64,000 nt of DNA from contig NC_057925.1 in the NCBI RefSeq assembly GCF_018873765.1, positions 4,909,568 to 4,973,567 on the forward strand, written 5' to 3'. This DNA is from Telopea speciosissima. Lineage: Eukaryota; Streptophyta; Magnoliopsida; Proteales; Proteaceae. A program made the translations under genes and the position numbers. The stretch's first letter is position 1; every line of letters begins with the position of its first letter. The notes below the pieces were generated by a model. It had not been told where the DNA came from. It saw only the letters and a list, made by a program, of their open reading frames with translations, and searched no databases. Below are positions 56,801 through 64,000 of this stretch, piece after piece.

Positions 56801-57435
56801 AGACCATGGGTTCCGGCATGTTGATCACAGATGGAAGCTTTAACCTCACTTCAAAGAATGGAGGTTGGGGATCTGCTCTAATTTTCAAACAAAAATTCTA
56901 TGAGCGTACCAAGGGACTTACCGACCGAACCTGCTCACTAATGTGACTCCAGACAAAAAATTTCACCTGATCACCTCAATGCCCCGATTGGAAAGCTCTC
57001 CTCTACACGCCCTAGCCTAGCCCCTAGCCCCTAACCCCTAAGGCAACCCTATATGCATCTTCAATGAACTTTGGATTTGCAGGGACAACACATGAGACAT
57101 AACTTAGAGGACTCAAAGAGAGGCTTGAAGGGGCACTTCTATTGGAATGCAGAGAACTAACAATCTGGACGGATTCTGAAGAACTCAAGAATTGATTGAC
57201 AAATGAGGAGATCAACCCATGGCCTTGGGAACTTTATCATCTTCTTCAAGACATTAAAACTATCTTCAAATTTTTTTTTTCCTGGTATGTTATAGTAATT
57301 AAGCAACCCAGACATTTAATATTGTTTGCACATAACTTAGCAATGCATGCTAGAACCTCCCAGATAACATCAAATTGTATGACTTATAATCTTTCTATTA
57401 TGTTTTAATCTAAATTTTCTTAGTTAATAAAAAAT
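53880..57435 (+). mobile_element. L1-type LINE, 5'-truncated, split by an LTR
   Basis: Reading through several frames gives RT (GSRQGCPLNPYLFI, TYLLFADDTHLL, then SGQQLNMSKSGIFF and AKYLGTSIFP), then after the inserted LTR the palm-to-zinc-binding region (KSVGGLGIRLHWNHNRALLL, WRLVHNPNHLWAMILKSKYF) and RNase H (ITDGSF with its catalytic Asp near 56.83 kb, ending HNLAMHARTS near 57.35 kb). Multiple stops and frameshifts make it defective. The 5' end starts inside the RT. Confidence 0.85.
54520..55544. mobile_element. Ty3/gypsy solo LTR-like insertion in the LINE
   Basis: A 1025-bp block interrupts the LINE reading between ILNSV and IPSFQMTCFFFP. It is flanked by GACAC at 54515-54519 and 55545-55549, begins TGAAATTTTGCC and contains CCCTAGGCCCTAATCCTAGG and TGGCGACTCC, typical of Tat/Ogre-type gypsy LTRs. 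No internal coding part is present. The right end is not a standard CA, so the exact border is uncertain. A fossil of one LTR, younger than the LINE. Confidence 0.65.
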
Positions 57436-57439
57436 AATA

Positions 57440-57592
57440 ATTTGTTCCATTGTGACCAAGTTGTCACGGGTTCGAGTCTGGAAACAACTTCTCTATAAAA
57501 AAATAGGGGTAAGGCTGTGTATAGTATAACCCTCTGCAGACCTCACAGTGGCGGGAGCCTTGTGCACTGGGCATGCCCTTTTTATTTTGTTC
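57440..57592 (+). mobile_element. tRNA-derived SINE (5'-truncated)
   Basis: Contains the Pol III B box in CACGGGTTCGAGTCTGG, then GGAAACAAC, GGGGTAAGGCTGTGTA, CCTCTGCAGACC and CAGTGGCGGGAGCCTTGTGC, ACTGGGCATGCCC and a T-rich end. This is the widespread angiosperm SINE body with that order of blocks. The A-box region is not convincing. It lies just after the LINE 3' end. Confidence 0.8.
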
Positions 57593-59243
57593 TAAAAAAA
57601 CATTTTTTTAGAAAGCCTCGGGTAACCTTGTGCTCACCGCTCGGAGTTTTTCCCTTCTCAATTTGTGAGATTTCAGGTCTCAACAACAAAAATTTGTGGG
57701 TTTTATGACTTCTCTGGAGATGCAACTGAGCCCTTTGTGGATGTCATGTGAAATGACATGAGAATCACAGATTTTCATTTTTGAGGAGTCTTTAGCAGGA
57801 TAGATCACTATAACCTTAAAAAGACTCAAATAGGTACCTGGATATCCTTCCTAAGCCATACATACATTAATTATAAAAAGAAGGGAACACTATCCAATCT
57901 TAATTGGAGGTATCAAATCCATCACATAGCTTCATCTATGATGTTTCTATTTTATGTTTTGGGAGGGGGATTGTTGCCAGGCTGCATCGACGTGAGGCAT
58001 CCAATAAGGGTAAAAATTTTGCCATTCTTGTGTTTGGGCATAGGGCGCGCTGCTTGGTAGGCTCTTTTTTCCTTATTGTTTTTTTGTTATATAGTTTTCC
58101 ATTTTTCTTATTTGTAAGGAAAATTTCATTTTTTATGGATGAATGGAAATTAATTAAGTGAATAAACAAAGTACAATGACAGAAGCCCAAAAGCTAGACG
58201 GATAGGGGAGGGGGTATCTAAACACCAAAATAAAATGATGGGAAAAAGAATTCTCTCGGGGAGTGTGGCCTACACCAGCACTCCCATGAATCAATCTCTC
58301 TCCTCCCCATATGAAAAGACACATCTTCCCCCTTTTTGAGGAGGAGAGAGATAGACACATGGGATTCAGGGTTGGGCTAGGGTTTTAAAAAGCCCGGCCC
58401 AACCCGACCCTGTTGCAGCCCTAAGTGATTGTATAACAATTTGGATAACACCAGAAAAGAAATTCAAGAGTGGAAGGCCTAGAGACTGTGACTTTAGGTT
58501 GTAGATGTAAGAGGTGGCCGAACCACTCTAAATAATGTCTTTTCCCGTGTATTTTTTTCAGTTAGAGTAGCTTGTATTGCATCATCCAAAATAGTGCACA
58601 TTGTCTTAGCATTTCCAATTCACCCCTCTTGGATTAAATATTTCGATCACCAGTTTTGAGTCATCAGGTGCAATTGAGACCAACAAATTAGTCAACCATA
58701 TAGTGAGGAGAGTCACCAAAATGTTGTGTAATCTGTTTTTTTATATGATACAAATAGAGTTGCTCTTCTAACTAGGCCAAAAAAGCTTTTATTGCATTAT
58801 AGAAACTCAAAATAGAAAGCAATGCTGGGCATGCCCTGTCTCCCCACACCCTGAAATAAAAATAAATAAAGAAAATATGAACAAATGACAATGGTTCAAC
58901 AGAAGACCTACTGGTACAACTCAAAATTGAGCCCGGATCCACTGCATGTATGGCAACGCTCAACATGATGACCCAAATGGGTATTAGATAAAAGGAAGAC
59001 CTTGTTAAAACCAAAATTGGGGAAAAATAAATTGTGACTTTACTTATTTTGTTTTTTTTCTTTTTTTCAATGTTGGTAAATCTTGTCATTTCATATATGT
59101 ATTCGAAATACATACAAGACAATAACAACTATATAATATTTAGTTACTTCCAAATTATTTTGATAATTTACAAAAGAACCTTAGATAAACCATACTGAGA
59201 AGATAGAATATAAAGAAGTAAATAATAGATTGATGAGAATCTC
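57593..59243. other. Gene-free stretch downstream of the P450
   Basis: No supported exon. Short open frames near 58.0-58.3 kb and 58.8-59.1 kb are low-complexity. The part nearest 59.24 kb is the likely 3' UTR of the minus-strand P450. Confidence 0.5.
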
Positions 59244-60779
59244 TTATTTCACCCTTGGAGAGATGTGGGCTTGCAATGGATTTTTCATGACTACTGTGAA
59301 CTCTAGCTTCTCTGACAAGTCAACATCAACTCCCTCAACAGCCGTCCATTTGTAATCTCTGATCAAATTTGCTACAAAAAACTCCAGATGCAGCACAGCT
59401 AACCCAAGTCCTGGGCAAATCCTCCTCCCTACACCAAATGGCATCATCTTAATCTCCCTACTCCCTGTTATGTCAAACTGTTTCCCTTCGTCACCCAGGA
59501 ACCTCTCTGGTTTAAACTCCATTGGATCTTTCCAAACCTTTGGATCCCTCCCCATCTCTGCAACCGTGAAATTCACTGCGGCATTCTTTGGTATAACATG
59601 GCCGTCCAATACAATATCTTCAGTGACAGCATGTGGCAATACGAAGTGGCCTGGTGGGTGTCGCCTTAGCCCTTCCAAAACCACAGCCTTCAAGTATGGC
59701 ATCTTCGCCAAATCGTCTTCTTTGATCTCTTCTTCACCTGAACCCACATTTCCTTTGATTTCTGAATACAGTTTTTCTTGGATTTCTTGGTTCTTCACCA
59801 GGTTAGCCATGATCCATTGAAGTGCAGTAGATGTTGTGTCTGTACCGGCATTTAGAAACTCTGAGCAAAGAGTCACCATTTCTTGTTCTGTGAGCTTTCG
59901 TCCCCCTTCATCTGGGATTTGAAGATTGAACATTGTATCGATGTAGGAGATGAATAATTCATCTGGGTTCTCTTGTTTCTTCTCTTTTCGTTCTCGTCTG
60001 GCTCTTATTAGAGGGCTTATAACAGAGTCCTGTCTGTGGCGCATATCAAGCAATTGTTGCCAGCGATTTCTGAAAAATATTTTCCCCAAAGTAGGGAAGA
60101 ACGCAAGTACATTGAAAAAACGGAAATTGACAAGTAAGGTTCTTTCTACGTCTTCGATTTCTCTAATGACCTTCTCATCAAGTTTCTCACCAAAGCACAT
60201 GAAAACCAGTAAGCAGAACATAACGTACTGAAAGGTATCCATTACATGCACAGGCTCACCTGATTCACCATGGAATCTGAGCCGTGACTTGAGTATCTCC
60301 AAGACCCATTTGCGGGCATGAGAATAGGATCTAACCTTAGAAGGATGGAGGAGCTCAGAGGTAAGGTTCCGACGAAGGACTCGCCAAAGAGGACCATAGC
60401 CGGCAGAATTGATGTTGTGTTGGTTTGTAGTAAGGATGCGGTTTGAAGCGGTGGATGGTGGGCGGTCGGCAAAAGCGGCACCATTCTCAATGAGGGCTTG
60501 ATGGGCGAGAGAATGGTCTGTGATGAAGATGGCTGGGCGGGAGCCAATATGGAGGGTGATGATGGGGCCATATTTGTGGCGGAGGCTCTGAAGGATTGGT
60601 TCAAGTTCAGAGAAGGATTTGTAAAACCAGAGTAAGTTACCAATTATAGGTACTTTTGGAGGGCCTGGTGGGAGGGAGAGTTTTGTTTGCTTGGGTTTGC
60701 CGTGGGAGGAGAGTTGGAAGAAGGATTTGATAGCTGCACAGATACAGATAGAAGAGAGGATGATGAACCAGAGCTCCAT
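59244..60779 (-). CDS. Cytochrome P450, CYP89A-like
   Basis: An intact intronless 511-aa P450, anchored in the ER by an N-terminal hydrophobic helix (residues about 3-22). A proline-rich hinge (LPPGPPKVPIIG) follows. The core motifs are all present: I-helix AGTDTTSTALQW, K-helix EGLRRHPPG, the PERF region (FKPERF) and the heme loop PFGVGRRICPG with Cys455 as the iron ligand. Length, lack of introns and motifs such as AFADRPPSTASNRIL and NQHNINSAGYGPLWR fit family CYP89A. Arabidopsis CYP89A9 acts in chlorophyll breakdown during senescence; whether this copy does so cannot be read from sequence. A TATA-like TATTTAAA lies about 70 nt upstream. No damage is seen. Confidence 0.93.
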   Translation of the reverse strand: MELWFIILSSICICAAIKSFFQLSSHGKPKQTKLSLPPGPPKVPIIGNLLWFYKSFSELEPILQSLRHKYGPIITLHIGSRPAIFITDHSLAHQALIENGAAFADRPPSTASNRILTTNQHNINSAGYGPLWRVLRRNLTSELLHPSKVRSYSHARKWVLEILKSRLRFHGESGEPVHVMDTFQYVMFCLLVFMCFGEKLDEKVIREIEDVERTLLVNFRFFNVLAFFPTLGKIFFRNRWQQLLDMRHRQDSVISPLIRARRERKEKKQENPDELFISYIDTMFNLQIPDEGGRKLTEQEMVTLCSEFLNAGTDTTSTALQWIMANLVKNQEIQEKLYSEIKGNVGSGEEEIKEDDLAKMPYLKAVVLEGLRRHPPGHFVLPHAVTEDIVLDGHVIPKNAAVNFTVAEMGRDPKVWKDPMEFKPERFLGDEGKQFDITGSREIKMMPFGVGRRICPGLGLAVLHLEFFVANLIRDYKWTAVEGVDVDLSEKLEFTVVMKNPLQAHISPRVK

Positions 60780-60845
60780 TAGAGAATGTTCTCAAGACAA
60801 ATGAAAAGAAGGATTAATGTGAAGGTGTTGTAATGGTGAAATGGG

Positions 60846-60853
60846 TTTAAATA
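60846..60853 (-). promoter_or_regulatory. TATA-like box of the P450 gene
   Basis: TATTTAAA on the minus strand, 67-74 nt upstream of the ATG, leaving room for a leader of about 40 nt. Position-based inference. Confidence 0.45.
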
Positions 60854-62021
60854 TTAGTAAGGTATGGTGCAGGGTTAATGTTTGATGGAAGGACAACTCT
60901 CAAATGAGAGAGCAATGCTTTGAGGTCATTCAGTGAATTACGTTTTGCTTCCTTTTTCATGCCTTTTTATCTGCATGCCCCCAATGCGTGCAAGCATCTT
61001 CTCATGCTGTAAATCTTGTGATGTCTGTATCTGTTTTTCCCTAATGGTTTCCAGAAATTTGCCGTTTCTTTTCCATTTCATTTTCTAATTAACCGGACCA
61101 TGTTTCCCCAATACAGAAAGAGGAAAGCGAACCAAGTGTTTGAAACACCAAGCAATTAATCATGGTTTGCGTCGGTTCATTTGGTCGCCATCGCCATCGC
61201 CATCGCCATCGCCATCAAGAGAGGAATTAGGTACTGTGCCAAGGAGAGAAGGGTTAGAATGATTGAATACAAAAGAGTTCCGAGCTTTTCTGATTTTTCT
61301 AGAAGGGCAATCCATTGGATGATGACCACCATTTGGATTTGGAAAAGAACCAGAAAGCTTGAAGGTGCAAGAACTGGATAAGGACTTCTTTGATATTAGT
61401 ACCTTGCATACTCCTTGTATTGAATCTAAAAAAAAGGAGGCTAACAAAATATTTGAATCCGATGACCAAATTCCTATTATACCCTTAATCAAAGAAATAA
61501 TGCAAGATTTTACATTTTTTAAATTATTTTTCAATTCAAATTTGTGAAATTACATGTCTATCTTAGCTTCAACCAATGATGGGGTTAGTAGAAGAACATT
61601 GGAAAATCGGTTATAATTCCTATGTAACCTTGGTTACAGCTAGGGAAACCCTAACTCATATTGAGAATTAAGATTCTAAGTATGGGTTTATAATACAGGT
61701 TTATTACATTAAATAAATCCAAAAATAAAAGCCCCAAAGCCTATTAAACCTAATTATAATCCAAAAAAATCTTCCAAGTCCCAATTGGCCAATTGGACAA
61801 TCTTAACTGCATCACCACCGGATGCTGATCCCAATTTGGATCAATTGATTTGTCACATGGTACGGCACTATACCCACTGGATCAGTGCCAGCCAATACCA
61901 ATCCATATTGGAAGATCCAACCTTTGATTGTAGTTGAAAGCCATAGAAGGATCAAAATCATGTTTGCTGATTATACTAATAACATTTCTTTTTGTAAACA
62001 CGACAATTCCTCAAGCTCTGT
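60854..62021. other. Gene-free stretch upstream of the P450
   Basis: Contains a GCCATC microsatellite and P450 upstream sequence. The 124-aa minus frame at 61160-61534 ends in a Gly-Asp repeat made by that microsatellite and shows no family motif. Confidence 0.5.
61187..61216. repeat. (GCCATC)5 microsatellite
   Basis: Five perfect hexamers. It would encode Gly-Asp repeats on the minus strand, but no gene supports that. Confidence 0.92.
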
Positions 62022-62140
62022 ATGGTTGCAAGGGAAACGCAAATATTTTCTTAGTAAGTAAAATATATTTTATCAAAAATATAAATATTTCCTTTTCCTT
62101 CCCTTTTCCCACTTCCTTCGCAACCAATTGGAGCCTAGGG
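62022..62140. repeat. Dispersed repeat copy 2 (related to 12.4 kb)
   Basis: Ends are GGTTGCAAGGGAAACGCAAA and, inverted, GGTTGCGAAGGAAGTGGG. It shares ordered blocks with 12380-12550. A small MITE is likely. Confidence 0.6.
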
Positions 62141-63840
62141 ACAACACCACCCCTAAGAGAAAAAAATAAAATAAAATTGTGTGCACTACATGTATCTCCT
62201 ATCTTATTGCAGTTTTTAAATCCATTCCCCAAATTCCATCATGGTAGAAAATGTTTATAGGCAAAGGGTCAGCCATTTAGAAGAACCCCAAATTGAATTT
62301 CACTGCTATGTTTATCAAGATATTTGGCAAGAAAACTTCCTTCATTATGAACTGTTTGGTTGACAATTATGTGAGAAAATATTAATCTACAACTTATTGC
62401 AAAAGAAGATTATCACAATAATTATATTTTAATCCATTTACAGTTGTTGATGATATAGATGTCCACCAGAACACTTGTTTTCATTTTCTCTCACTTCTTC
62501 TAGTTGAACATTTTTAGAATGCCAATGGAACAGTTCTGGGTTAGGTTTCACCAGTAATAATTAAATTAAAGTGAGATCTACTAGTTATTGAGGTGGGGTT
62601 CATGCATACCCATTGTGGAAACCCTTTCCCAAACGTCCACTGCAATCGTCATGTGATAGACAGTTTGGGGCTCAAATTCAGGGAACGTGACTACGTTATT
62701 GTATTTTTCTGTTAAATTACAAATTAATTAAATTTCTTCACATTTCTGTTATAATGTTTTAAAGTTATTTATCAAAGTGATGTTGTGGTATAAAATAAAG
62801 GAATGAAATTTAAAAATAAAAAAAAAAAAAAAATGTTCTTATAATTGGTGATTTGGATGCTCAAGAGGTTCACATTATTTGTGAGTGTAACATTTTATAG
62901 GGGATTTTAAAAACCCACTCGCCCCCCTCTCTCCCCCCACCCCCAAAAGAAAAAAAAAAAAAAAAAAACATTTTATACGAAAAAAAGAAAAAAGAAAAGC
63001 CTTGCCTCGCATTTAGTTGCAACTAAAGGAAAAGAAAGAGAAGTGAAATCAATTTTAATATGCAAAAGAAAGCTTTTGTAAACATGATTGTGTAACTATA
63101 TAAAATTTGATAACCATACTTTTTAAAATATTTTTTTTTTATTTATTAAAACTAATTTATTTTTGGTAGTGAAATTTAATAATAGATTTAGAATATTTTG
63201 GATTTTTTCAGCCTACGACAATATACAGTGGATATTCTTATGGAGAGGGTTCTCTAGGCTTCCAGTGTACGTAGGAGCAATCTCCCACACCACATCAGTG
63301 ACGACGCACATAATGATATCATACATAGAGGCCCATTATGGATAGAGAAGAGAGAGAAAATGAATAAGAAAGCCCTGTTCGAGTACATATCTTAAGTTGG
63401 CAATGTGGAGTTTTTTTTTTCCTAATTTTTTGTTGGGCTGATTTGTCATGTAAACCCTGCACCAACATGGGGCAATGGGAACTTGCACAAGAGCATCAAA
63501 CACGAATGAGATTTTTTATTAAGGGAGATTGATCAGTAATTTTGCACGTTCTTGTATCTAGGGAAAGAGCCACATGACCAAACAACATTTTTTTTTCCCT
63601 TTTTCTGTTATTCTAAACCCCATTAATATCTAACTTTACAACGGCATGACTAAGGTGCTAAACATTCTTATAAAGAAAAGGGAAGTAGGTTGGGGGGAAG
63701 TTGACCAATAGTGGCGTGTGGCTATCGACGGTGTACATATGATATTGCCATCTAAGCTTAGCATATGAGTTCGATTAACTCTACGTACATGGAGAGGTCA
63801 GAACAGAGGAGAGAGGGCAGGGCGGGGGATGGGGAGGCAC
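62141..63840. other. Gene-free AT-rich stretch
   Basis: A runs near 62818-62833 and 62948-62968 and no supported exon. Confidence 0.55.
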
Positions 63841-64000
63841 AAAGGCAAGGTTCAAAATCCAGGTATTGGACTCGGGATCGGTCATGGTCAATACCGATCT
63901 GATATTGATCCGGATCAGTAAAAAATGACCAAAATCCAAGTTGTTTTGGATCGGTCAAAATATTAATAAAATATAAAAAATCGATAAAGATCGATAAAAA
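63841..64000. repeat. GATCGGT/CGGATC dispersed repeat, cut by window end
   Basis: Contains GGACTCGGGATCGGTCATGG, CCGATCTGATATTGATCCGG and GGATCGGTCAAAAT. Relatives occur near 53.69 and 61.82 kb (ATCCCAATCTGGATCAATTG and ATCCCAATTTGGATCAATTG). The boundary lies outside the window. Confidence 0.5.

Noticed and set aside
61160-61534. 124-aa minus-strand protein with a Gly-Asp repeat
   Set aside because: The repeat is only the GCCATC microsatellite translated; no domain, splice or promoter support.

Overview
The window is nuclear DNA of a flowering plant, probably a woody dicot or magnoliid. It is AT-rich and has GT-AG introns, a chloroplast-targeted nuclear gene, a plant CYP89A-type P450, and plant LINEs, an RTE-type LINE family, a tRNA-derived SINE and Ty1/copia and Ty3/gypsy remnants. 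Species cannot be named from the sequence alone.

Layout. 1-14.6 kb is gene-poor: broken LINE pieces (2.3-3.2, 5.0-5.9, 6.1-7.1, 9.75-10.15 kb), small inverted-repeat elements, minisatellites and one unassigned candidate exon (13.1 kb). 14.6-28.3 kb holds a decayed minus-strand zinc transporter gene of the ZTP29 type. Six exon pieces are recognisable, and a 2.8-kb Ty3/gypsy solo LTR and a 4.8-kb Ty1/copia element sit in the gap between two of them. 28-32.7 kb is mostly featureless apart from a complete 314-bp TRIM element and two RTE tails. 32.7-33.5 kb is an intact minus-strand gene for a thylakoid-lumen PsbP-family protein (TL19 type).

35.3-51.1 kb is the main structure: a plus-strand makorin-type CCCH/RING E3 ubiquitin ligase gene. 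I traced it through six coding exons (1092 nt, 363 aa). Its introns are full of mobile DNA. Intron 1 holds a 1.1-kb long-TIR element. The 9.9-kb intron 3 holds a Pack-MULE-like element carrying the first coding exon of a cyclin-L gene, a 627-bp palindrome-rich element with a perfect 9-bp target duplication, a 5.4-kb Ty1/copia element and an RTE tail. Intron 4 holds another RTE piece and an unexplained decayed coding stretch.

51-57.6 kb is repeats: a 5'-truncated L1-type LINE split by a gypsy-type solo LTR, then a tRNA-derived SINE. 59.2-60.8 kb is an intact intronless minus-strand CYP89A-like P450. The last 3 kb has only small repeats.

The intact host genes (TL19-like, makorin, P450) are unrelated housekeeping or metabolic genes and do not form a pathway. 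The window shows one gene that keeps its reading frame while its introns are filled by transposons, next to one (ZTP29) that has been lost under similar insertion load. Exon joins and family names come from reading the sequence; no database search was run.
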